Positions 1 through 7,782 of a stretch of DNA of 34,858 nucleotides are shown one piece after another (within the stretch, counting starts at the first letter, position 1; each line of letters opens with the position of its first letter). The DNA is from an uncultured Sphingomonadaceae bacterium (lineage in GTDB: Bacteria; Pseudomonadota; Alphaproteobacteria; Sphingomonadales; Sphingomonadaceae). The position numbers and the translations under genes are program-made. The stretch is from assembly GCA_902806235.1 (NCBI GenBank), contig CADCVW010000001.1:1-34858 (forward strand), read 5' to 3'. The notes beneath the pieces are model-generated. The model worked only from the letters and a program-made list of their open reading frames with translations, had not been told where the DNA came from and did no database searches.

Positions 1-744
1 GACTTCCGCTACGCCGACGCGCTCACCACGGCCGACAACATCGCGACCTTCCGCTGGGTCGTGAAGCACGTCGCCCGGCAGTTCGGGCTCGTCGCGTCGT
101 TCATGCCCAAGCCGATCTTCGGGCAGAACGGGAGCGGGATGCACACGCACCAGTCGCTCTTCCGCGACGGGCAGAACGCCTTCTTCGACGCGAAGGCGGA
201 GTGGCAGCTGTCGCGCACGGCGCTGCACTACATCGGCGGGCTGCTGCGCCACGCGCGCGGGCTGTGCGCGGTGACCAACCCGCTGGTGAACAGCTACAAG
301 CGACTGGTGCCGGGCTACGAGGCGCCGGTCAACGTCGCCTGGAGCATGCGCAACCGCTCGCCGATGATCCGCGTGCCCGACCGCCGCGGATCCGGCACGC
401 GCATCGAGCTGCGCACCCCCGACCCGGCGGCCAATCCGTACCTCGCGCTGGCCGTGATGCTGGCCGCGGGGCTGGAGGGGATCGAGACGCAGGCCGAGTG
501 GCGCGAGCCGGTCAACCAGAACATCTGGGAGATGAGCTACCGCGAGCGCCGCCGCCTGCGCATCGACGACCTGCCGCAGGACCTCAACGAGGCGTGCGAC
601 GCGCTCGAGAAGGACGAGGTGGTGCAGGCCGCGCTCGGCGAGCACGTGGCCGAGCACTACCTGAACGCCAAGCGGCAGGAGTGGCGCGAGTACGTGACGC
701 AGGTCAGCCAGTGGGAGCTGGATCAGTACCTGGCGAAGTACTGA
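1..744 (+). CDS. glnA: Glutamine synthetase type I (alpha class), C-terminal part
   Basis: This enzyme joins ammonia to glutamate using ATP. The reading frame is open from base 1, so the gene starts outside the window and roughly the first 200 residues are missing. Visible motifs are the catalytic stretch NGSGMHTHQSLF (bases about 127-162), the VPGYEAP loop, NRSPMIRVP and RIELRTPDPAANPYLA, all typical of GlnA. The carboxy end WELDQYLAKY, and the lack of the Tyr adenylylation segment usual near the end of proteobacterial GSI-beta enzymes, point to the alpha class seen in Gram-positives, archaea and some soil phyla. That is unlike the GlnA expected in a sphingomonad, so this gene is evidence that the left end has a different origin from the right. 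It converges on the amidohydrolase gene. Family assignment is very safe; lineage is inference. Confidence 0.95.
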   Translation, partial: DFRYADALTTADNIATFRWVVKHVARQFGLVASFMPKPIFGQNGSGMHTHQSLFRDGQNAFFDAKAEWQLSRTALHYIGGLLRHARGLCAVTNPLVNSYKRLVPGYEAPVNVAWSMRNRSPMIRVPDRRGSGTRIELRTPDPAANPYLALAVMLAAGLEGIETQAEWREPVNQNIWEMSYRERRRLRIDDLPQDLNEACDALEKDEVVQAALGEHVAEHYLNAKRQEWREYVTQVSQWELDQYLAKY

Positions 745-749
745 GCGAT

Positions 750-889
750 GAGCGCTGAGCGATCAGCGATGAGGGGGCTGCGGACGGTGCGCTGCGCGCA
801 CTGAGTCTGCCCGCCGAGCAGTTCACGCCATCGTGCGGGCGCAGCCCGCGCTCCGCCCCTCATCGCTGATCGCTGTCCGCTCAGCGCTC
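750..889. repeat. Large imperfect inverted repeat between convergent genes
   Basis: The left arm at 750-776 and the right arm at 856-889 are reverse complements except for one six-base insertion in the right arm. Shared blocks are gagcgctgagcg (750-761 with 878-889) and atcagcgatgagggg (762-776 with 856-870). It begins six bases after the glnA stop and runs into the 3' end of the amidohydrolase gene. There is no T tract. It could act as a bidirectional transcription stop or be a mobile palindromic repeat. Confidence 0.75.
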
Positions 890-2083
890 CGCGCTCCGCG
901 CTCGCGGTAGCGCCGGCGTGATCCGCTGCGCGTTCTCGTAGTACAGCTTGCGCAGCACCGGGTCCGGCAGGTCGATGCCGTACAGCTTCCAGAACGCGTG
1001 GTACGGGCGGTAGTAGTCGAAGTAGTCGTCGCGCGTCTCGAAGACCCGCCAGTAGTACGGGTACTCCTCGGGCTGGAACGAGTCCTTGCCGAACAGGATG
1101 CGGTCCTGGAAGCGCACGAAGAAGTCGCGCGCCGCGCGCGGCTGCCGCCCGATGTCGTAGAGCACCGCGCCGATCTCGGTGTGCACGTTGGGCAGCGCGG
1201 TCATGAGCTTCGCCAGCCGCGGCAGGTCGTTGGCGTGCCAGCCCATGTGCGCGATGACGAACGTCGTCTTCGGGTTGCGCCGCAGCATCGCGTCGCGCTC
1301 CGTCATCAGCTGCTCGAAGCTCGGGAACTGCTCCGCCGGGTAGCGCCGGCCGGGGAACAGCGCCAGCTCGAGCCACCGCTCGTTCGAGTTGTCGATCGGC
1401 TGCCAGAACTCCTGCGGGTCGGCGGTGTGGATGAACACCGGGAGCCTGAGCCGCGCGCACGCCGCCCACACCGGGTCGAGCGCCGGATCGTCGATCTTCA
1501 GTCGCGAGCCGTCGGCCTTCTTGGTCGAGAGCCCGAGCCCCTTGCCGATCTCGCCCACGCCCACGGCGCCCGCGGCGACGTCGGCCTCCAGCTGCGCGAT
1601 GGCCTTCTCCGCCCACCCCGGCCCGACGTTGCGGAAGTCGATCCCGGTGAGGACGCGCACGCGCCCGCGTGCCGCCGGCGAGGCGCGGATCGCCTCCATG
1701 GTGCGCTTGAGCGCCTCGCCGCTCGTGTTGTTCGCGGCCACCATCATGCCGAGGTTCAGGCTGTCCATCGACGCCACCAGCTTCGCCAGCGCCTCGGGCG
1801 TGTCGATCGCGCCCGGGTGGCCGTGGAAGTCGATCGCCGGATACTTGGCGCGCGGCACCAGGTGCTCCGTCGTCACCAGCGTGGAGCGCGGGCGGTAGTC
1901 GAGGATGCTCGGCGCCGGCAGCTCGGGCGCCTGGCAGCGGTTCGGCCGCACCTCGGTGGTGCCGGGCGGACACGGCGCGCCCGGCTCGACGGACGTGCCG
2001 CGCGCGGCGCCCGGAGGCTGCGCGACGGCGAGGGCGGGAGCGGCCAGCAGGGCGAGCCGCGCGATCAGGACGGAAAGACGCAT
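881..2083 (-). CDS. Secreted amidohydrolase (amidohydrolase 2, metal-dependent TIM barrel)
   Basis: The 400-residue product starts at an ATG on 2083-2081 and has a signal peptide (residues 1-21, hydrophobic core ending AVAQ). The barrel signature begins with FHGHPGAID (His87 and His89). Further likely metal or catalytic residues are His219 in FIHTADP, His279 in VIAHMGWH and Asp334 in FGKDSF. The order His-x-His, His, His, Asp matches the Amidohydro_2 family of hydrolases and decarboxylases such as the ACMSD group. Substrate cannot be told from sequence. The open frame extends upstream to 2164, but that extension is Arg/Pro-rich and would bury the signal peptide, so I reject the longer start. 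No obvious Shine-Dalgarno is seen. It is divergent from the Asp-box protein and convergent with glnA. Confidence 0.88.
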   Translation of the reverse strand: MRLSVLIARLALLAAPALAVAQPPGAARGTSVEPGAPCPPGTTEVRPNRCQAPELPAPSILDYRPRSTLVTTEHLVPRAKYPAIDFHGHPGAIDTPEALAKLVASMDSLNLGMMVAANNTSGEALKRTMEAIRASPAARGRVRVLTGIDFRNVGPGWAEKAIAQLEADVAAGAVGVGEIGKGLGLSTKKADGSRLKIDDPALDPVWAACARLRLPVFIHTADPQEFWQPIDNSNERWLELALFPGRRYPAEQFPSFEQLMTERDAMLRRNPKTTFVIAHMGWHANDLPRLAKLMTALPNVHTEIGAVLYDIGRQPRAARDFFVRFQDRILFGKDSFQPEEYPYYWRVFETRDDYFDYYRPYHAFWKLYGIDLPDPVLRKLYYENAQRITPALPRARSAER

Positions 2084-2491
2084 TGGGCAGGGGCGGGGGT
2101 CGAGGATGCCGCAATCTGCGCGTGGGGCCGGCGGGCGCCAACGACGCCCACCGGTCCCGCACACGTTCCACGTCCTCCTCGCCGCTCGCGACGAGCGGTG
2201 CGACGTTCAGGGCACGATCGCGTCGTACGTCGCCTCGAGCACACAGACGCAGGAGCCGCGAGAAGTGACCTCGCTGCCGCGTGTGCACCGAACACCGGCG
2301 CGAACGACGTGCGTCGCGCACGCGTATGACGAGGCGTGTGCGCTGTGCGGTGCGCACGGCCGCGGCGGCGCCCTGGCGACGCTCTGGCGTCGTCTGCGGA
2401 GCTGCCGTAAGCTCGGCCCGGTGCGCCGCTCCCGGCCGTACGCCTGGATGGGCGTGCGGCGTGCGCCGCTCCACCTGGTTCGGAGATCGCC
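2084..2491. other. Divergent intergenic region, 408 bp, no convincing gene
   Basis: This stretch separates the amidohydrolase and Asp-box genes and should hold both promoters. I see no conserved coding signal; the long open frames here are GC-driven shadows. A hairpin has arms 2435-2444 and 2451-2460 (9 of 10 pairs) with a six-base loop, ending 31 bases before the GTG of the Asp-box gene. A 12-base direct repeat gtgcgccgctcc lies at 2421-2432 and 2461-2472, flanking that hairpin. This could be an operator or leader structure, but nothing identifies the regulator. Confidence 0.5.
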
Positions 2492-4822
2492 GTGCCCCGC
2501 TCGCGTTCCTCGTCGCTGGTCGTCCTGCTCGCCGGCGTCTGCATCGCCGGCCCCATCCGGTCCGCCGCGGCGCAGCGGCCCACCGCCGCGCGCGGCGAGC
2601 TCGCCACCGCGACGCCGGCGACCGCGCCCACGCCGCTCGCCGACTCCGCCTACGTGCAGGGGCTGCGCTGGCGCAACATCGGGCCCTTCCGGGGCGGGCG
2701 CGTGACGACCGTCGCCGGGCATCCGGCGCACCCGCTCACCTTCTACATGGGCGCCACCGGCGGCGGCGTCTGGAAGACCGACGACGCCGGCGGCAACTGG
2801 CGCAACATCACGGACGGCCACTTCGCGATGGGCTCGGTGGGCAGCGTCGCCGTGGCGTCGAGCGATCCCAACGTGCTCTACGTCGGGATGGGCGAGTCGC
2901 CGGTGCGCGGCGTCGCGTCGTCGTACGGCGACGGCATGTATCGGTCGACCGACGCGGGGCGCACCTGGACGCACGTCGGCCTCGAGCGCACGCGCACCAT
3001 CAGCCAGGTGATCGTCCACCCGCGCGACGAGAACACGGTCTGGGTGGCCGCGCAGGGCAGCCGGTGGGGCGGCACGGCCGACCGCGGCATCTACAAGAGC
3101 ACCGACGGTGGGAAGACGTGGCGCCAGGTGCTGGCCGGCGTCAACGCGACCTCCGGCGCCAGCGCGCTGTCGATGGACGCGACCAATCCGCGCGTGCTCT
3201 TCGCCGCCTTCTGGGATCATCAGCGGCAGCCCTGGTACGTGCGCAGCGGCGGCCCGGGGAGTGGGCTCTGGCGCTCCGCCGACGGCGGCGAGACGTGGAC
3301 GCGCCTCACCGGCAGCGGGCTGCCGAGCGAGATGGGGAAGACCGCGGTCGCCGTGTCGCCGGCCAACCCCGAGCGCGTCTGGGCGCTGATCGAGAGCACC
3401 GCCGACAGCGGCGGGCTGTATCGCTCCGACGACGCGGGGAAGAGCTGGCGCCTGCTCAACGGCGACCGGCTGCTGCGCGCGCGCGCCTGGTACTACATCC
3501 ACCTCTTCGCCGACCCGAAGAGCCCCGAGACCGTGTACGTGCTCAACGCGCCCTTCCTCAAGAGCACGGACGGCGGGCGCACTTTCGTCACCATGGCGAC
3601 GCCGCACGGCGACAACCACGGGCTCTGGATCAACCCGGAGCGGCCGGAGATCATGATCAACGGCAACGACGGCGGTGCCAACGTCTCGCTCAACGGCGGG
3701 AAGACCTGGAGCACGCAGAACAACCAGCCGACCGCGCAGTTCTACCGCGCGACCGTCGACGAGCGCTTCCCGTACTGGATCTACGGCGGGCAGCAGGACA
3801 ACACGGCGATCGCGATCGCGAGCACCAACGGCGGCGCGGGGCTGGACGACAAGGACTGGATCATCACCGGCGGCTGCGAGAGCGCGTTCCCGGGCGTCGA
3901 CGTCAAGAACCCGACGGTCGTCTACGGCGGCTGCTACCAGGGGCTGATCGACGCTTTCGACCTCGACACGCGTAGCACGCGCCCGGTGATGGCGTACGCG
4001 ACGCTCGGGCTGTCGGTGCCGAGCGACCAGCAGAAGTACCGCTTCAACTGGACCGCGCCGATCGTGGTGAGCACGCACGACCCGCGCGTCATCTACCACG
4101 GCGGCAACGTCGTGCTGAAGACGACCGACGGCGGCACCTCGTGGGCGCCGATCTCGCCCGACCTCACGCGCAACGACAAGAAGAAGCAGGGGCTCGGCGG
4201 CGGCCCGCTGACCAACGAGGGCGCCGGCGGCGAGGTGTACGGCACGATCGTCTACATCGCCGAGTCACGCCGCGACCCGAGCACGCTCTGGACGGCGAGC
4301 GACGACGGGCTGGTGCAGCTCACGCGCGACGGCGGCCGGACGTGGCAGAACGTCACGCCGCCCGGGCTCGGCGAGGGGCTCGCGCACGCGCTCGACCTGT
4401 CGATGCACGCCGAGGGCACGGCGTACCTCGCGTTCACGCGCTTCCGCGAGAACGACAACCGCCCGTACGTGCTGAAGACGGCGGACTACGGCAAGACGTG
4501 GTCGCGCATCGACGCCGGGCTGCCCGAGTTCCCGACGCGCGTGGTGCGCGAGGACCCGACGCGCGCCGGGCTGCTGTACGTCGGCGGCGAGACCGGCGTC
4601 TGGGTGTCGCACGACGACGGGCGCCGCTGGGCGCCGCTGCAGCGCAACCTGCCGCGCGTGCCGATCACCGACCTGCGCGTCACCGCCAACGGCGACCTGG
4701 TGGCGGCGACCGAGGGACGCGCCTACTGGATCCTCGACGACCTGTCGCCGGTGCGGCAGCGCGTGGCGCCGGCCGCCCCGAGCGCGCCGACCGCGACCGC
4801 CGCCCCCGGCTTCAGCTTCTAG
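2492..4822 (+). CDS. Secreted Asp-box (BNR / VPS10-like) beta-propeller protein, apparently truncated and fused at its 3' end
   Basis: The 776-residue product starts at GTG 2492 with a weak cggag Shine-Dalgarno at 2481-2485 and a signal peptide ending AAAQ (about residues 1-28). It carries about eleven Asp-box motifs of the form S/T-x-D-x-G-x-T-W (for example STDAGRTW, STDGGKTW, SADGGETW, TTDGGTSW, TADYGKTW), which mark beta-propeller blades as in sialidases and sortilin. Proteins of this type in Gemmatimonadota, Acidobacteriota and Bacteroidota are usually annotated as glycosyl hydrolase or VPS10 domain proteins, and commonly run past 1,000 residues, continuing well beyond the AYWILDDLSP segment. 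Here the family-like sequence ends at DDLSPVRQ and is followed by an Ala/Pro-rich tail ending AAPGFSF and a stop. The tail is better explained as the end of another gene (see junction). Enzymatic activity is unproven. Confidence 0.85.
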   Translation: MPRSRSSSLVVLLAGVCIAGPIRSAAAQRPTAARGELATATPATAPTPLADSAYVQGLRWRNIGPFRGGRVTTVAGHPAHPLTFYMGATGGGVWKTDDAGGNWRNITDGHFAMGSVGSVAVASSDPNVLYVGMGESPVRGVASSYGDGMYRSTDAGRTWTHVGLERTRTISQVIVHPRDENTVWVAAQGSRWGGTADRGIYKSTDGGKTWRQVLAGVNATSGASALSMDATNPRVLFAAFWDHQRQPWYVRSGGPGSGLWRSADGGETWTRLTGSGLPSEMGKTAVAVSPANPERVWALIESTADSGGLYRSDDAGKSWRLLNGDRLLRARAWYYIHLFADPKSPETVYVLNAPFLKSTDGGRTFVTMATPHGDNHGLWINPERPEIMINGNDGGANVSLNGGKTWSTQNNQPTAQFYRATVDERFPYWIYGGQQDNTAIAIASTNGGAGLDDKDWIITGGCESAFPGVDVKNPTVVYGGCYQGLIDAFDLDTRSTRPVMAYATLGLSVPSDQQKYRFNWTAPIVVSTHDPRVIYHGGNVVLKTTDGGTSWAPISPDLTRNDKKKQGLGGGPLTNEGAGGEVYGTIVYIAESRRDPSTLWTASDDGLVQLTRDGGRTWQNVTPPGLGEGLAHALDLSMHAEGTAYLAFTRFRENDNRPYVLKTADYGKTWSRIDAGLPEFPTRVVREDPTRAGLLYVGGETGVWVSHDDGRRWAPLQRNLPRVPITDLRVTANGDLVAATEGRAYWILDDLSPVRQRVAPAAPSAPTATAAPGFSF

Positions 4823-4835
4823 GATCGGAGACCGT
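4750..4835. other. Probable junction between two different genomes (chimera or recombination breakpoint)
   Basis: Upstream genes look like a non-proteobacterial soil lineage; every recognisable gene from 4836 onward fits Sphingomonadales. The break falls in or just after codons for DDLSPVRQ, inside low-complexity GC-rich sequence coding Ala/Pro (about 4760-4805), a likely site for microhomology-driven misjoining. The last codons before the stop at 4820-4822 sit directly upstream of cpaD, where the secretin gene cpaC is normally found, so the AAPGFSF tail may be the last residues of CpaC. That last point is inference. Confidence 0.7.
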
Positions 4836-5468
4836 ATGAAGACCCCCAAACTCCCCCTCGTGCTGCTCGGCGCATGCGCTCTGCTGGCCGGCTGCGGTGG
4901 CGGACCCCGCCGCGGGCTTGAATCGGTGAACCAGCCGGTCGTCAGCCGCACCGATTACGTGCTCGATGTCGGCGCGGGCGGCGGCGACCGTCTGCCTACG
5001 GCTGAAGCGGCGCGGCTGCGTAACTGGTTCGACAGCCTGCGGCTCAGCTACGGCGACCGTGTGGCGGTGAGCGATCCCAGCGGTGACGGCGCGGGCCGCG
5101 CCACGGTCGCCCAGATTGCCGCCGACTACGGACTGCTGCTCAGCGATGCCGCCCCCGTCACGGCCGGCGAGGTCGCGCCCGGCGCGCTGCGCGTGGTGGT
5201 CACCCGCACCGCCGCCACAGTGCCGGGCTGCCCCGACTGGTCCGACGGGGGCCGATCGGCCGACGAGCGGAGCAGCCGCGACTACGGCTGCGCGGTGAAC
5301 GGCAACCTCGCCGCGATGATCGCCGATCCTGAGGACCTGGTGCGCGGGCGCACCGGCGATCCGGCGGTGGACGCGCGCACCGCGACCAAAGCGGTCGACG
5401 CTTACCGCAAGAGCGCGCCCACCGGCGCGCAGGGCCTGAAATCCGAATCCACGGGAGGCAAGCAGTGA
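4836..5468 (+). CDS. cpaD: CpaD, Flp/Tad pilus assembly lipoprotein
   Basis: The 210-residue protein has a lipoprotein signal with lipobox LLAGC (Cys20). The body matches the CpaD family of alphaproteobacterial Tad pilus outer-membrane lipoproteins, which work with the CpaC secretin. The hallmark is the C-terminal stretch around CAVNGNLAAMIADPEDLVRG, plus a conserved Cys pair in the second half (TVPGCPDW and YGCAVN). The ATG at 4836 has ggag at 4827-4830. The 3' end overlaps cpaE by four bases (GTGA), so the two are translationally coupled. The expected upstream partners cpaB and cpaC are replaced by unrelated DNA, consistent with a contig misjoin. Confidence 0.93.
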   Translation: MKTPKLPLVLLGACALLAGCGGGPRRGLESVNQPVVSRTDYVLDVGAGGGDRLPTAEAARLRNWFDSLRLSYGDRVAVSDPSGDGAGRATVAQIAADYGLLLSDAAPVTAGEVAPGALRVVVTRTAATVPGCPDWSDGGRSADERSSRDYGCAVNGNLAAMIADPEDLVRGRTGDPAVDARTATKAVDAYRKSAPTGAQGLKSESTGGKQ

Positions 5469-6748
5469 ACGCGCCTTTCAACCCCCGCGCGGGCATGCGC
5501 GATCCCTTCACCGCCTTCGTGTGCGAGGACGCGACGGCCGAGCTGGTGCGCGGCGTGGCGATCGAGCATGGCTGGGCGCCGGAGAAGGTCAACAAGGGAG
5601 GCCTGCGCAACGCGATCCAGTCCCTGTCGGTTGCGGCGAGCCCGCACGTCCTGTTCGTCGACCTGTCCGAGTCGGGCGATCCGCTGACGGACATCAATGC
5701 GCTCGCCGAGGTGTGCGAACCGGGCACGGTGGTGATCGCCGCCGGCCAAGTGAACGACGTGCGGCTGTACCGCGACCTCGTCGCCAGTGGCATCCAGGAT
5801 TACTTGCTCAAGCCGTTCACCTCCGATCAGCTGCGCGACGCCTTTGTCAACGCGCAGCTGACGATCGCCGGGCCGCGCGGGCCGGAGGCGGCGGTCGACC
5901 GGCCGCACACCACCGTGGCGGTGATCGGCGTGCGCGGCGGAGTGGGCGCGTCCACCTTGGCCACTTCCCTCGCCTGGCTCCTCGCCGAGAAGGCGGGGCG
6001 GAGCACGGCCTTGCTCGACCTCGACGTCCATTTCGGCACGGGGGCCCTCGCCTTCGATCTCGAGCCCGGCCGCGGGCTGACCGATGCGATCGAGAACCCC
6101 AGCCGTATCGACGGGCTATTCATCGAGCGCGCGATGGTCCGGGTGGGCGACAAACTGTCCGTGCTGTCGGCGGAAGCGCCCATGCACCAACCGCTGGCGA
6201 CGGATGGCGGCGCATTCCACCAACTCCAGGAGGAGATGCGCGGGGCATTCGAGTGCACGGTGATCGATCTGCCGCGCAACATGCTGATCCAGCACCCGCA
6301 CCTCGTCCAGGACGTCAACGTGGCGGTGGTCGCCGCAGAGATGACGCTCGCCGCGACGCGGGACGCGATCCGGGTGCTCGCTTGGCTGAAGGCCAACGCG
6401 CCGAACGCGCGCGTGGTGCTGGCGGCGAACAAGGTAGGCCAAGGCTCCGGCGCGGAAATCAGCCGCAAGGAGTTCGAGCAATCGGTCGAGCGCGGGGTGG
6501 ACGTCCTAATTCCGCTCGACGCCAAGCTCACCGCGCAGGCGGCCAAGCTGGGCAAGCCGCTGGCGGAGGTCGCCAAGGCAGGCAAGCTAGGCCAGCCGCT
6601 CAGCCGTTTTGCCGACATTGTCGGCGGCGGCGACGGGATCGGCGCGCCCGACGAGGGTGACGGGAGCGCGGCGTCGCTGAAGAGCAAGCTCGGCGGCTTC
6701 AAGCAGCTGCTCGCCAAGAAGCCCAAGCCCGCGCCCGTCGCGGCCTGA
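5465..6748 (+). CDS. cpaE: CpaE/TadZ, pilus localisation ATPase (receiver-like plus MinD/ParA domain)
   Basis: The 427-residue product starts at GTG 5465, with ggagg at 5454-5458 and a 4-bp overlap with cpaD. Residues about 15-135 form a degenerate response-regulator receiver fold (Asp66 in FVDLSES, KPF at 116-118). From about 150 comes a MinD/ParA-like P-loop ATPase with the deviant Walker A motif RGGVGAST (157-164) and the LDLDVHFG Walker A-prime strand (184-191). CpaE/TadZ places the Tad secretion machine at the cell pole. In most Tad loci the next gene is the secretion ATPase cpaF, but here tadB follows after 34 bp. The C terminus has a Lys/Pro-rich tail. Confidence 0.94.
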   Translation: MNAPFNPRAGMRDPFTAFVCEDATAELVRGVAIEHGWAPEKVNKGGLRNAIQSLSVAASPHVLFVDLSESGDPLTDINALAEVCEPGTVVIAAGQVNDVRLYRDLVASGIQDYLLKPFTSDQLRDAFVNAQLTIAGPRGPEAAVDRPHTTVAVIGVRGGVGASTLATSLAWLLAEKAGRSTALLDLDVHFGTGALAFDLEPGRGLTDAIENPSRIDGLFIERAMVRVGDKLSVLSAEAPMHQPLATDGGAFHQLQEEMRGAFECTVIDLPRNMLIQHPHLVQDVNVAVVAAEMTLAATRDAIRVLAWLKANAPNARVVLAANKVGQGSGAEISRKEFEQSVERGVDVLIPLDAKLTAQAAKLGKPLAEVAKAGKLGQPLSRFADIVGGGDGIGAPDEGDGSAASLKSKLGGFKQLLAKKPKPAPVAA

Positions 6749-6782
6749 CCGATATCGGCCTCCAACCACGCAAGGTGCGCCC

Positions 6783-7748
6783 ATGCTGATGCCCGCGCTG
6801 CTCCTCCTCGGCCTGCTCGCATCGGCCGCCGCGCTGTTCGTCGCGTTCGGAGGCGGGGAGAATAAGACGCGCGCGCGGCGGCTGCAGGCTCTGCGCGAGC
6901 GGCATAGTGACTCCAAGGTGGTCGCCGCCGACGCGCAGCTCAAGCGGCTGCAGAAGCAGCGGGCGACCAAGCTCGACGGCGTGGCACAGCGCTTCATGCC
7001 CAAGCCCGCGCTGCTCCGCACGCGGTTGGGGCAGACCGGCAAGGACATATCGCTCGGCAAGTACGGCGCGATCTGCAGCGGCTTAGCGCTGGCCATTGCG
7101 CTGCTGCTGGCCTTCCGCGGCGCGCCCTTCCCGCTCGCGCTGATGTTCGGGCTGTTCGTCGGCCTCGGCCTGCCGCATTTCGCCATCGGGGTGCTTATCA
7201 AACGGCGCATCGCCAAGTTCACCGCCAAGTTCCCCGACGCGATCGAGCTAATGGTGCGCGGCTTGCGATCCGGCCTGCCGATCACCGAAACCCTGGGCAT
7301 CGTCGTCAGCGAGATTCCCGGGCCGGTGAGCGTCGAATTCAAGCAGGTTGTCGACCAGATGCGGATCGGCCGGACGATGGACGTCGCGCTTCAGGAATCG
7401 GCCGACCGGCTCGGTACGCCGGAATTCCAGTTCTTCTGCATCACGCTCGCCATTCAGCGCGAGACGGGCGGCAACCTGGCGGAAACGCTATCCAACCTCG
7501 CCGAGGTACTGCGCAAGCGCGCGCAGATGAAGCTCAAGATCAAGGCCATGAGCTCGGAGTCGAAAGCCTCCGCCATCATTATCGGCGCGCTGCCTTTCGT
7601 CGTGTTCGGCCTAATCTGGGCGATCAACCCGGCTTATATGGGCGGTTTCTTCACCGACGAGCGTTTGATGATCGCCGGCGGCGGCGGGCTGATCTGGATG
7701 AGCATCGGCGTATTCATCATGGCCAAGATGACGAGCTTCGAGATCTAG
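6783..7748 (+). CDS. tadB: TadB, inner-membrane platform protein of the Tad pilus (T2SS F domain)
   Basis: The 321-residue protein has an N-terminal membrane helix (about 1-20), a basic cytoplasmic segment, two helices around 90-135, a cytoplasmic T2SF domain (about 150-255) and two C-terminal helices (about 263-315). The stretches PDAIELMVRGLRSGLP and LAIQRETGGNLAETL are characteristic of TadB/GspF proteins. It forms the membrane platform on which Flp pilins are assembled, together with TadC and driven by CpaF/TadA. The ATG at 6783 has aaggtg at 6772-6777; a second ATG two codons later is an alternative. It lies 34 bp after cpaE and 34 bp before tadC. Confidence 0.94.
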   Translation: MLMPALLLLGLLASAAALFVAFGGGENKTRARRLQALRERHSDSKVVAADAQLKRLQKQRATKLDGVAQRFMPKPALLRTRLGQTGKDISLGKYGAICSGLALAIALLLAFRGAPFPLALMFGLFVGLGLPHFAIGVLIKRRIAKFTAKFPDAIELMVRGLRSGLPITETLGIVVSEIPGPVSVEFKQVVDQMRIGRTMDVALQESADRLGTPEFQFFCITLAIQRETGGNLAETLSNLAEVLRKRAQMKLKIKAMSSESKASAIIIGALPFVVFGLIWAINPAYMGGFFTDERLMIAGGGGLIWMSIGVFIMAKMTSFEI

Positions 7749-7782
7749 GCGCGGCGCCGCCCCAAGGAGTTAGACGAGAACC

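Noticed and set aside
998-2329. 443-codon plus-strand open frame opposite the amidohydrolase
   Set aside because: Low-complexity Arg/Val/Leu composition; the opposite strand has signal peptide and metal-ligand motifs.
2207-4099. Very long minus-strand open frame (630 codons) opposite the Asp-box gene
   Set aside because: Arg/Ala/Pro/Val-rich with no family motif; it is a GC-driven shadow of a real plus-strand gene with clear Asp-boxes.
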